Positions 16,678-23,998 of a stretch of DNA of 64,000 nt are shown piece by piece. The DNA is from Sphingomonas lacunae (GTDB lineage Bacteria > Pseudomonadota > Alphaproteobacteria > Sphingomonadales > Sphingomonadaceae), in contig NZ_CP053015.1 of the NCBI RefSeq assembly GCF_012979535.1, positions 1,736,001 through 1,800,000 of the forward strand, written 5' to 3'. Both the position numbers and the translations under genes were made by a program. The first letter of the stretch is position 1, and each line of letters starts with the position of its first letter. The notes beneath the pieces were generated by a model. It did not search any database, had not been told where the DNA came from, and saw only the letters and a program-made list of their open reading frames with translations.

Positions 16678-17211
16678 ATGCCGCGCACCGTTCCGCTACC
16701 CAGCCTGTGTCCCATCGCCCGGTCGGCGACGCTGCTGGGCGACCGGGCTGTGCTCCTGATCCTGCGTGAGCTGTTTTTCGGCGTGCGCCGTTTTGATGCG
16801 ATCCAGCGCAATACCGGCCTGACCCCGCAAATGGTCAGCGCGCGGCTGCGCCAACTGGAAAAGCAGGGGGTGATTGAACGCCATCCCTATCAGGTGCACC
16901 CGGTTCGCCATGACCATTGGCTGACACCGGCGGGACAGGATCTGTTCTCTGTCCTTTATGCCATGCGCAACTGGTCCGAGCGCTGGGGCTTTCCCGCCTT
17001 GGACCAGGGCCCACAGCGCGATCTCGCCATCCGCTACACCCATCGCACTTGCGGCCATGATGTCGGCCTCGAAACCATCTGCCCCGGCTGCGGTGAGGAA
17101 CTGCGCTACGGCAGTCTCGTCGGTCAGCCGAGTGAGGCGCTTGCGCGCGAACGGGCATCGCTCGGCGGCATGCCCTTGCGCAGCATGGACAGCGCAGCCA
17201 CCACCGATTAG
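16678..17211 (+). CDS. HxlR-family transcriptional regulator
   Basis: A 177-residue DNA-binding protein. The winged helix-turn-helix fills residues 8-100: CPIARSATLLGDRAVLLILRE, then FDAIQRNTGLTPQMVSARLRQLEKQGVIER, which is the classic HxlR core. A longer C-terminal part (residues 110-177) contains TCGHDV and CPGCGEE. These three cysteines with a His could bind zinc or sense redox, and this extension is longer than in minimal HxlR proteins (about 110 residues). It is divergent from the SDR/isomerase pair. Members respond to electrophiles such as aldehydes or quinones; the inducer here is unknown. Confidence 0.92.
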   Translation: MPRTVPLPSLCPIARSATLLGDRAVLLILRELFFGVRRFDAIQRNTGLTPQMVSARLRQLEKQGVIERHPYQVHPVRHDHWLTPAGQDLFSVLYAMRNWSERWGFPALDQGPQRDLAIRYTHRTCGHDVGLETICPGCGEELRYGSLVGQPSEALARERASLGGMPLRSMDSAATTD

Positions 17212-17221
17212 CACGGCCTGC

Positions 17222-18022
17222 ATGACCATGCTTATTGCCGCGCTACTCGCCGCTGCCACGCTGCAACCAACCGAACCGCCACCTGTCATGGTGTCGACCA
17301 CAAACGCGCCGCACTCCTGCCCGCCAGCGGTTCTGGGCCGGACTGAAGATGGCGCTGAACTGCAAATCTCGATGGAACAGTATAGCAGCTATTCGGGACC
17401 CTTTATCGTCCTGCACCTCAACCGCACCCCCGCGGAGTTTCGCACCACCCTGATTCGAATCGGCAGCCGCAATTTTGCCGATGGCGTACCGCTGACGTCG
17501 CCAGCTATCGGGGCCATCAACGCGCAGGCTGGCCAGACCATGCGTCTGCGGAGACCAGGGCTTGAGGCTTTGGGTTCAGCGACCATGGTGCATCTCGTCG
17601 ATCGGGATACCGCGAGGCTGACATTCCCTGTCGATCGCGATGCAGTTTCGTCATTGCGCACCTGTGTCGATGCGTTCCCGCCGAGCAGCAGTGAAATGCC
17701 CGACGACGCACTGTCCAACGGCTTTTACTATGTTCAGTTGCCGCCCAACCGCCCGGTCGGAACCGGCAGGATCCCGCGGCTGACCTATCCGATCACGGCG
17801 CTGCGGGAGGATCGGGAGGGGGATACGCTGGTGCACGTCATCGTCCTGCCCAACGGTACCGCTGTCGATTGCAGCATTGTCAGCAGCAGCGGCTGGCCCG
17901 ATCTCGATCAGGCTGCGTGTGACGCGACCCGCCGGATCCGCTTCCGCGTCGCCACTGACGCTAACGCTGAGCCTGTCCAGGCAACGGCGCACATTCCCTT
18001 TGCCTGGCGTATTAACAGTTGA
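17222..18022 (+). CDS. Secreted protein with C-terminal TonB domain
   Basis: A 266-residue protein starting 10 bases after the hxlR stop; an ATG two codons in is an alternative. A short hydrophobic N-terminus (MTMLIAALLAAATLQ) suggests a signal peptide. The middle is unrecognised. The last 90 residues form a TonB C-terminal-type domain with TLVHVIVLPNGTAVDCSIVSSSGWPDLDQAACDA, closely echoing the TonB at 5171. It lacks the proline-rich spacer and a clear long anchor, so it is a TonB-domain secreted protein rather than a full energiser. Such proteins are frequent in sphingomonads; their role is unclear. Confidence 0.8.
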   Translation: MTMLIAALLAAATLQPTEPPPVMVSTTNAPHSCPPAVLGRTEDGAELQISMEQYSSYSGPFIVLHLNRTPAEFRTTLIRIGSRNFADGVPLTSPAIGAINAQAGQTMRLRRPGLEALGSATMVHLVDRDTARLTFPVDRDAVSSLRTCVDAFPPSSSEMPDDALSNGFYYVQLPPNRPVGTGRIPRLTYPITALREDREGDTLVHVIVLPNGTAVDCSIVSSSGWPDLDQAACDATRRIRFRVATDANAEPVQATAHIPFAWRINS

Positions 18023-18046
18023 GCGCCATCAGGGCGCAACTCAACG

Positions 18047-18439
18047 TCACGCCTTTTCCAGCGCGCATTGCAGGGGGTGCTGGTGGCTGCGGGCGCAATC
18101 CATCACTTGTTGTACCTTGGTCTCCGCCACTTCGAGTGTGAAGACACCGCACACGCCGACGCCGCGCTGGTGGACGTGCAGCATCACCCGCGTCGCCTGT
18201 TCGATGTCCATGCGGAAAAAACGCTGGAGCACCATCACGACAAATTCCATCGGGGTATAATCGTCGTTGAGCATCAACACCTTGTACAACGACGGCTTCT
18301 TGGTCGCGGTGCGAGTTCGGGTAACAACGCCGACCGATGGGCCGCCATTGCCGCCATCATCATCGTTGCCGTCAGCTGGGCCGGCAGCACGAATGAGCAA
18401 GGCGCTCAAAACTGGGTTCAATGCATCGGATTCCAACAT
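18047..18439 (-). CDS. clpS: ATP-dependent Clp protease adaptor ClpS
   Basis: Delivers N-degron substrates to ClpAP. The core (about residues 48-130) shows [24 protein letters not shown] and [23 protein letters not shown], which hold the N-end-rule binding pocket Asn-Asp and the Met/His residues. The chosen start gives 130 residues with a Gly/Asp-rich, flexible N-terminus; the family core alone is about 85-106 residues. The frame is open to 18502, and no start has a strong binding site, so the start is uncertain. No clpA is adjacent here. Confidence 0.92.
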   Translation of the reverse strand: MLESDALNPVLSALLIRAAGPADGNDDDGGNGGPSVGVVTRTRTATKKPSLYKVLMLNDDYTPMEFVVMVLQRFFRMDIEQATRVMLHVHQRGVGVCGVFTLEVAETKVQQVMDCARSHQHPLQCALEKA

Positions 18440-18526
18440 GAGGCCTAGATAGGGGATGCCCCCCTGCCATGGCAAGGCATTGGCTGGTATGGCCAGGGTC
18501 AATTGTGGATCATGGGGTAAAGCAAA

Positions 18527-18556
18527 ACCCGTCCCCGCACTTAGGCGGAGACGGGT
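18527..18556 (-). terminator. Terminator after the Flp pilin gene
   Basis: ACCCGTC (18527-18533) pairs with GACGGGT (18550-18556), and an inner CCGC/GCGG lengthens the stem. On the minus strand it is followed by TTTTGCTTT. It lies about 135 bases past the pilin stop. Confidence 0.7.
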
Positions 18557-18692
18557 CAGTGCCTTGCTGGACTGCCGGAATGACCAGGTTGCCGGCGTGG
18601 TCTTGCAAGGAGAAGCGGGTATTTGCGACCTTTATCAGGCGGGCCCTTTCATCCGGGCTCTTGAATGGTCCGGACGCAACCGGAAGGGCGGA

Positions 18693-18851
18693 TCAGAGGC
18701 TGGTTGAAGCGTTGTCAAAAGAACCAGCGACGCCGCTGCCCAGCGCATCCATAGCCGTGATGCAGGCCACGGCGATGAGGGCGGCGATCAGGCCATATTC
18801 AATGGCGGTTGCACCCTTTGCGTTACGAAACAGGGATTTGAGGATCGACAT
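18693..18851 (-). CDS. Flp-family type IVb pilin
   Basis: A 52-residue open frame. It begins MSILKSLFRNAKGATAIEYG, which is the type IVb pilin processing signature: a basic leader, then G-A-T-A-I-E-Y-G with the invariant Glu and Tyr. The prepilin peptidase would cut after the Gly at position 13. A hydrophobic helix follows to residue 37, and a short Ser-rich tail ends the protein. AAGGTG stands eight bases before the ATG. No tad/cpa assembly genes are in this window, so the pilin is either an orphan served by a locus elsewhere or a divergent extra copy. Confidence 0.85.
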   Translation of the reverse strand: MSILKSLFRNAKGATAIEYGLIAALIAVACITAMDALGSGVAGSFDNASTSL

Positions 18852-19033
18852 GGCAGTCACCTTGTAATTCATTGCACCATCTTCCCCATGGGCTTTGAAC
18901 TAGGGCCGGATGCTTACCAGATGGTAAATTGGCTGGATTTTATGACGCTAATTCAATGACTAAAGTTGCCAATATGGCATGGAAAGCTGTCATTTTGGTG
19001 AATCTTGCGGGGCGCGCCGACCGCACATGGAAA

Positions 19034-19062
19034 ACCCGCCCCTGCTCGGGGCAGGGGCGGGT
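19034..19062 (-). terminator. Terminator after the phasin gene
   Basis: A 12-bp perfect stem (ACCCGCCCCTGC with GCAGGGGCGGGT, five-base loop). On the minus strand it is followed by TTTCC. It lies 130 bases past the phasin stop. Confidence 0.8.
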
Positions 19063-19130
19063 CCATCATGCGACAGGGGCAGTGCTGGAGGAGGGAGAGA
19101 GGAGCCCGCCCCCGGTCGCAGAGCTCGATC

Positions 19131-19183
19131 CGCTACGGCTTGCCGTAGGGGAAGGAAACCAAACCGCTACGGCTTTCCGTAGG
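19131..19183. repeat. Tandem pair of CTACGG hairpins
   Basis: Two copies of a roughly 25-base unit (CCGCTACGGCTT then CCGTAGGGG-AAGG) 34 bases apart. Each can fold: CTACGGC-TT-GCCGTAG at 19133-19148 and CTACGG-CTTT-CCGTAG at 19167-19182. The second lies 13 bases from the phasin stop. They may protect the 3' end of the phasin mRNA or be a small repetitive element. Confidence 0.6.
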
Positions 19184-19195
19184 GGGAAGGCGTGA

Positions 19196-19975
19196 TTACG
19201 CGGCCGACTTCAGCTTCGACACCGCGAGAGCGATGCGGTTCGAGATCGGCTGGAACGCATCGTTGGCCATCTTGACGCTGAGTTCGGTGGTCTTCGAACC
19301 CTGCTTGACGAAGGTGTCAAACGCGGTCTTGGTCAGTTCGGTCTGCAACTGGAAGAAGTCAGCCGGAGTCTTGATCTCGGCATAGCGCTTGGCGGCAGCG
19401 GTCGTGTCAGCGAACGACTGCTTGGCATAAGCGGCCAGGTCCTTGGCGATTTCTTCGCCACCCTTGGCAGCGATCTTGCCGGCTTCAACCATCGCTTCGA
19501 GATTGCCCTTCGAAAATTCGACGGCTTCCTTGGCCATTTCCTGACCCTTGGTGGCGGCATCCTTGGCGCGCTCCTGGGCTTCGGCAAACAGCTTTTCGCC
19601 GCGAACCTTGGCTTCTTCGGTCAGCTTGGTAGCTTCGGCGGTGAACTTTTCAGTGGCTTCGGTCAGCATGGTCTGTCCTTTGCGGGCATAGGTGGCGGCA
19701 GCTTCAGCAGCAGCGGCGACCGAGGGGATGGTCTTGGCGGCGGCCTTGGGGGCTGCGGCCTTCTTCTTTGAAACGGTGGCGGTCTTCGCGACCTTGGCAG
19801 CCTTCGGGGCAATAGCCTTCTTGGCCGGCGATGTCTTCTTGGCGACCTTGGCCACGACCGGCTTCACAGCCTTGGCAGCAGCCTTCTTGGCTACCGGGGC
19901 AGCGGCAGGTGCTTCGACCGCAGCCGGAGCAGCGGCGGTGGTTTCGACAGCGGTGTCTTCGATACGGGTGGCCAT
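19196..19975 (-). CDS. Phasin family protein
   Basis: Coats polyhydroxyalkanoate granules. I start it at 19975 (MATRIEDTAVETT), where GGAGTTG precedes the ATG. The 259-residue protein has an N-terminal region very rich in Ala, Lys and Pro (about residues 15-85, with repeated AKK/AAK motifs like histone H1 tails), then a mostly helical phasin domain (about 95-259) with SKGNLEAMVEAGKIAAKGGEEIAKDL. The Lys-rich tail could bind nucleoid DNA, as in PhaM or PhaF-type proteins, and help granule segregation; this is inference. It lies 103 bases downstream of phaC on the same strand and has its own promoter with palindromes. Confidence 0.93.
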   Translation of the reverse strand: MATRIEDTAVETTAAAPAAVEAPAAAPVAKKAAAKAVKPVVAKVAKKTSPAKKAIAPKAAKVAKTATVSKKKAAAPKAAAKTIPSVAAAAEAAATYARKGQTMLTEATEKFTAEATKLTEEAKVRGEKLFAEAQERAKDAATKGQEMAKEAVEFSKGNLEAMVEAGKIAAKGGEEIAKDLAAYAKQSFADTTAAAKRYAEIKTPADFFQLQTELTKTAFDTFVKQGSKTTELSVKMANDAFQPISNRIALAVSKLKSAA

Positions 19976-19986
19976 GGGGCAACTCC

Positions 19987-20060
19987 AAAAATCTCTTGTT
20001 GCAGTGCACAATAATGAGTGCGCCTGCGAATTGCAAGAGATTTTTGTGCACTGCACAAAA
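19987..20060 (-). promoter_or_regulatory. Phasin promoter with PhaR-like palindromes
   Basis: A perfect 19-base palindrome TTTTGTGCA-C-TGCACAAAA lies at 20042-20060 and a related copy at 19996-20011 (TTGTTGCAGTGCACAA on the plus strand). Between them on the minus strand is a good sigma-70-like promoter: TTGCAA, 17 bases, TATTGT. In addition AAAAATCTCTTG (19987-19998) is exactly complementary to 20034-20045. TGC/GCA palindromes at phasin promoters are bound in other bacteria by the PHA-responsive repressor PhaR, which is not in this window. Confidence 0.7.
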
Positions 20061-20078
20061 CTGTGCGAGTGGCGCGGT

Positions 20079-21932
20079 TCAGCGCGCCTTCACATAACGG
20101 CCCGGCGCGTCCTCGATGGCCTTCAGCTTGCCCTTGCCGGGAAGTCGCGCGCCCTTGGTCGGCACTTTTGCGCCGTCCTGTGCCGCGATCCACTGGATCC
20201 AGTCGGGCCACCAGCTGCCCTTGACCTCGCGCGCACCGGCGATGAATTCGTCGAGCGATGCGCACTCCTCCTCATTGATCCAATGCTGATATTTGCCCGC
20301 TGATGGCGGGTTGACCACGCCGGCAATATGGCCCGACCCGGCGAGCAGGAAGCGTTTTGGCCCACTGAACTGGTCCATGATTTTCCACACGCTCGGCGCG
20401 GGAGCGATATGGTCCTCGCGGCCCGCTTGCACATAGGTCGGGGTCTTGACCTTGGTCAGGTCGATCGGCGTGCCCTCGACATGGATTGATCCCGGCACCA
20501 CCAGCCGGTTGTCGCGATAGAGGTCGGTGAGATAGCTCTTGTGCCACTTGGCCGGCAGGTTGGTCGTGTCGCCATTCCAGTAGAGCAGGTCGAACGGGGG
20601 ATAATCCTCGCCCATCAGATAATTGTTGACGACATAGTTCCAGATCAGGTCGCGGCCGCGCAAGGCATTGAACGTCGCCGCCATATAGCGTCCGTCAAGA
20701 TAGCCGGGGGCGGAAAGCTGTTCAAGCAAGGCCAGTTGCTGGTCATCGACCATCAGATTGAGGTCGCCCGCCTCGCTGAAATCGACCTGCGCGGTAAAGA
20801 AGGTCGCGCTCTTCACCTTGTCGGCTTCACCATGGGCGGTCAGCAGCGCCAGCGTCGCCGCCAGCGTCGTGCCCGCGACGCAATAGCCGATGGTATGGGT
20901 CGATTTGACCCCCAGCAACTGCGTCACCGTTGCGATCGCATCAATCTGCGCGGCGATATAATCGTCCCAGATGACATCCTTCATGCTCTCGTCGGCCGAC
21001 TTCCAGGAGACGATGAACACGCTCAGCCCCTGTTCGACAGCCCAGCGGATGAAGCTTTTTTCCGGATTGAGGTCGAGGATGTAAAAGCGGTTGATCCACG
21101 GCGGGAAGATCAGCAGCGGCGTTTCGAAAACCTCTTCGGTGGTCGGCGCATAGTGGATCAGCTGATACATCGGTGTCTCGTGGATCACCTTGCCCGGCGT
21201 CGTGGCGATGTTGACGCCCAGCTCGAACTTGCTTTCGTCAACGTGGGTCAGCTGGCCCTTTTTCAGGTCAGCCAGCATATGTTCCAGCCCCTTGACCAGA
21301 TTTTCGCCGCGCGTCTCCATTGTCCGCTTGAGCACGGCGGGATTGGTCAGGGCAAAGTTGGACGGGCTCATGGCGTCGACCAGATTGGCGGTGGCAAAGC
21401 GCATCTGCGCCTTGGTCTTCGGGTCCACGCCATCGACCCCGTCCGCTGCGGCGAGCAGCTTTTCGGAAATCAGCGCATAGCTTTGCCGGATGAAGGCGAA
21501 CAGCGGATGCTCAGTCCATTCGGGCGCGGCAAAGCGGCGGTCCTTCGCCGCGCCAGCCTTGGGCTCGGGCATTTGTCCGGTCGCCAGACTCTGCCACATG
21601 TCGACGCTTTCCTGCCAGAAACTGGTGGTCGCGGCGAGGAAGGGGTTGTTGAGCGGATCGGCCAGCTTGGGGTCCATCGCCGGCACGGATGCCAGCGTCT
21701 GTGGCATTCTCCCGAACATGTCGGCTGACGCGCCGGCCCATTGTGACGGGTCCATCCATTTGGCCAGCATCGTCTGATTCATCTGCTGCCCGGCCTCGGA
21801 CAGGGCAAATTCCATCAGCAATTGCTGCGCGCGACCCATGATCTGGGTCCAGTGCTGGAAATCTTCGAGGGTCGGTGTTGGCCCGACGCCAAATGGAGCG
21901 CCAAAGGGATTGCTGCTGTCGCTGTCGCTCAT
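20079..21932 (-). CDS. phaC: Class I polyhydroxyalkanoate synthase
   Basis: Polymerises (R)-3-hydroxyacyl-CoA into PHA at the granule surface. The 617-residue length fits class I. The N-terminal domain (residues 1-200) precedes an alpha/beta-hydrolase catalytic domain. The lipase-box-like motif GYCVAG places the nucleophile at Cys351; the Asp in AGREDHIAP (near residue 520) and the His in GSGHIAG (near residue 548) complete the triad. A start at 21932 (MSDSDSS) is chosen because the conserved N-terminus begins there; the frame is open further only as antisense to nadC. No phaA/phaB is adjacent. The phasin lies next downstream. Confidence 0.97.
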   Translation of the reverse strand: MSDSDSSNPFGAPFGVGPTPTLEDFQHWTQIMGRAQQLLMEFALSEAGQQMNQTMLAKWMDPSQWAGASADMFGRMPQTLASVPAMDPKLADPLNNPFLAATTSFWQESVDMWQSLATGQMPEPKAGAAKDRRFAAPEWTEHPLFAFIRQSYALISEKLLAAADGVDGVDPKTKAQMRFATANLVDAMSPSNFALTNPAVLKRTMETRGENLVKGLEHMLADLKKGQLTHVDESKFELGVNIATTPGKVIHETPMYQLIHYAPTTEEVFETPLLIFPPWINRFYILDLNPEKSFIRWAVEQGLSVFIVSWKSADESMKDVIWDDYIAAQIDAIATVTQLLGVKSTHTIGYCVAGTTLAATLALLTAHGEADKVKSATFFTAQVDFSEAGDLNLMVDDQQLALLEQLSAPGYLDGRYMAATFNALRGRDLIWNYVVNNYLMGEDYPPFDLLYWNGDTTNLPAKWHKSYLTDLYRDNRLVVPGSIHVEGTPIDLTKVKTPTYVQAGREDHIAPAPSVWKIMDQFSGPKRFLLAGSGHIAGVVNPPSAGKYQHWINEEECASLDEFIAGAREVKGSWWPDWIQWIAAQDGAKVPTKGARLPGKGKLKAIEDAPGRYVKAR

Positions 21933-22031
21933 TGTCCGCCCGTCAAAGTTGCATCCGCTGCGGACCATCCTAGCTGCCTTGTCCCGCATGGCAACTTGCA
22001 TCCTGCTTGCGGCGGGGATAGCCCGGCTGTC

Positions 22032-22895
22032 ATGACCAGCGACACACCCTTCTCGCTCCCCGGCTTTGACCTCGACGCCTTTGTCAGCAGCACATTGGCA
22101 GAGGATATGGGGGAGGGCGGAGACATCACCTCCAACGCCGTCATCCCGGCCGACGCGCGCTTTGCCAGCGTGATGGACAGCCGCGATGCCATCACCGTCG
22201 CCGGCTTGCCCATCGCTGTCGCCTTTTTCCGCCGCCTTGACCCTGCCTGTGAGATCGACGTGCTGGTGGAAGAAGGGCAGAGCGTGCCCAAGGGCACCGA
22301 CCTGATGCGTATCCGCGGCAACGCCCGCGCCATCCTCACCGCCGAACGCTCGGCGCTCAACACGGTGCAGCATCTCTCCGGCATCGCCACCATGACCCGT
22401 GCCTATGTCGATGCCATGGCCGGGACCGGAGCGATCCTGCTCGACACGCGCAAGACCATTCCCGGCCTGCGCGTGCTGGAGAAATATGCCACCCGCATGG
22501 GCGGCGCGACCAATCACCGGATGCGGCTCGACGATGCTGCAATGATCAAGGACAATCATGTCGCCGTCGCTGGCGGCGTCGAGGAAGCGGTGCGCCGGGC
22601 AAAGGCGGCGGGCATCGCCCGCATCATCCTCGAGGTTGACCGCCTGTCGCAGATCGAATCCGGCCTTGCCGCCGGGGCGACGCACCTGTTGCTCGACAAT
22701 ATGGACGTGCCGACATTGCGCGAAGCCGTCGCCATCGTGGCAGGCCGCGTGCCGACCGAGGCGTCGGGCGGGGTCAATCTCGACACCATCCGTGACAAGG
22801 CTGCGACCGGCGTTACCTATGTCTCGGTCGGTCGGCTGACGCAGAGCGCGCCTGCCGCCGACATCGGCCTTGATCATGTCGAGGCCGGCGGCTGA
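22032..22895 (+). CDS. nadC: Nicotinate-nucleotide pyrophosphorylase (carboxylating)
   Basis: Converts quinolinate and phosphoribosyl pyrophosphate to nicotinate mononucleotide, CO2 and pyrophosphate, in de novo NAD synthesis. The 287 residues contain the family's conserved blocks: AEDMGEGGDITSNA near residue 24, NTVQHLSGIAT near residue 115, and DTRKTIPGLRVLEKYA and GGATNHRMRLDDAAMIKDNH near residues 137-177, including the quinolinate-binding Arg, Lys and His. It diverges from phaC and overlaps the RNase gene by one base (TGATG). nadA and nadB are not in the window. Confidence 0.97.
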   Translation: MTSDTPFSLPGFDLDAFVSSTLAEDMGEGGDITSNAVIPADARFASVMDSRDAITVAGLPIAVAFFRRLDPACEIDVLVEEGQSVPKGTDLMRIRGNARAILTAERSALNTVQHLSGIATMTRAYVDAMAGTGAILLDTRKTIPGLRVLEKYATRMGGATNHRMRLDDAAMIKDNHVAVAGGVEEAVRRAKAAGIARIILEVDRLSQIESGLAAGATHLLLDNMDVPTLREAVAIVAGRVPTEASGGVNLDTIRDKAATGVTYVSVGRLTQSAPAADIGLDHVEAGG

Positions 22896-23617
22896 TGCGT
22901 GCTGCGGTCGCCACGCTGGCGCTGCTCGCTGCCTCGTTGCCGGCCGTTGCCGAGGCTCAGGCCATCGCCTGCGCCATGCCCGCCGACTTTGCCATGCCGC
23001 GCGTCGCCCGGCTTGATCCCGCGGAGGTGCGTCGCACGCCCGTGACCCGCTATACACTCAGCTACAGCTGGTCGCCGCAGCATTGCTTTGAACAGCAGCG
23101 GCGCGGGCAGGACGGGGATGACGCGCTGCAATGCGGCGGGCGGGCCGGGCGCTTCGGCTTTGTCCTGCATGGCCTGTGGCCCGAAACCAATGGCCGCGAC
23201 TGGCCGCAATATTGCCGCCGACCGACTGCGGCCAGCCGAGCCACCTTGCGCCGCCACCTGTGCATGACGCCGTCGCCCGATCTGCTCCAGCATGAATGGG
23301 AACGCCACGGCACCTGCATGGCGACAACGCCTGAGGCCTATTTCGACCAGGCCGCCGCGCTGCATCGTAACGTCCGCTTTCCTGACATGGCGGCGCTCGC
23401 CAATCGCCGCGATCTGACCGTGGGGGATCTGCGCCGCGCCTTTTCCGCCGCCAACATCCGCATCCCGGTCGATGCCATTGCCGTCACCCGGACTCGAGGC
23501 GGCTGGCTTGATGAAGTGCGGCTCTGCCTCAACATCCGCTTCCGCGCGATCCGTTGTGCGCCAACGTCGCGTGGCGCACCTGACGGGCAATCGCTGCGCA
23601 TCTCTCCGCTGCGTTAA
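22895..23617 (+). CDS. Ribonuclease T2 family (RNase I-like), exported
   Basis: A 240-residue exported RNase. It has a signal peptide (about residues 1-22, cut near AEA-Q). Both catalytic T2 motifs are present: FVLHGLWPE near residue 90 (His-1) and HEWERHGTC near residue 132 (Glu and His-2). Multiple cysteines suggest periplasmic disulfides. Enzymes of this family cut RNA non-specifically via 2',3'-cyclic phosphates. Its ATG overlaps the nadC stop, so translation is coupled, although no shared pathway is obvious; periplasmic RNA salvage is a possible purpose. Confidence 0.94.
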   Translation: MRAAVATLALLAASLPAVAEAQAIACAMPADFAMPRVARLDPAEVRRTPVTRYTLSYSWSPQHCFEQQRRGQDGDDALQCGGRAGRFGFVLHGLWPETNGRDWPQYCRRPTAASRATLRRHLCMTPSPDLLQHEWERHGTCMATTPEAYFDQAAALHRNVRFPDMAALANRRDLTVGDLRRAFSAANIRIPVDAIAVTRTRGGWLDEVRLCLNIRFRAIRCAPTSRGAPDGQSLRISPLR

Positions 23618-23728
23618 GCAGAAAAGCCGGGCCCGGCCCGACACTTGCCCCGATTAACCACGAAAGTCGGCCTTGTCCCTCGCTGGGACGGATACGCCGT
23701 TAACCCAGTTTACCTGTTTCCAAAGAGG

Positions 23729-23743
23729 TTAAGCTGCGTTTAA
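23729..23743. promoter_or_regulatory. CtrA-type binding site
   Basis: TTAA-GCTGCGT-TTAA is an exact match to the alphaproteobacterial CtrA full site TTAA-N7-TTAA, eight bases before the start codon of the 72-residue gene. A weaker partial site (TTAA-N7-TACC) lies at 23700-23714. Such a close placement suggests control of transcription starting near the ATG. Confidence 0.65.
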
Positions 23744-23751
23744 CCAACTGC

Positions 23752-23970
23752 ATGGCTACAGACCTCGAACGCCTCTTTGGCATCACCGAAAAGCACAAGC
23801 GCCCGCTGATGCAGCAGGCTGACATGCTCCTGCCCGATGCGCCGACCGGGCGGGAGATTCGCGGACGGATTGCCTATAAGCGTGAACCGTTCATCAAGCA
23901 GCGCGATCTGCTCGATGCCTCGTTCAGCTTCCTCTTGACCTTCGTCGGCGCGATGATGTTCCTGATCTGA
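23752..23970 (+). CDS. Small tail-anchored membrane protein, possible CtrA target
   Basis: A 72-residue protein. Residues 1-52 are polar and charged (DLERLFGITEKHKRPLMQQ, then GRIAYKREPFIKQRDLLDA). Residues 53-72 form one hydrophobic helix that ends the protein, so it would be anchored by its tail with the N-terminus in the cytoplasm. No ribosome binding site precedes the ATG, which fits a leaderless mRNA. A perfect CtrA-type site stands directly upstream, suggesting cell-cycle or motility-linked expression. I know no family; the next gene is convergent. Confidence 0.6.
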   Translation: MATDLERLFGITEKHKRPLMQQADMLLPDAPTGREIRGRIAYKREPFIKQRDLLDASFSFLLTFVGAMMFLI

Positions 23971-23998
23971 GGTCGGTCACCCACGCCGTCCGCCTGCA

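Larger units (their letters stand above)
18852..19195. other. Gene-free stretch between Flp pilin and phasin
   Basis: 344 bases without a convincing gene. It holds the upstream region of the pilin, including an inverted repeat TTACCA-GA-TGGTAA (18914-18927) in AT-rich sequence that may be a promoter or operator, the phasin terminator (19034-19062), and a tandem repeat of two small hairpins (19131-19183). Confidence 0.6.

Noticed and set aside
21933..23057. Upstream extension of the phaC reading frame
   Set aside because: It runs antisense through nadC and the RNase T2 gene and lacks any conserved motif; PHA synthases of this class begin near MSDSDSS.
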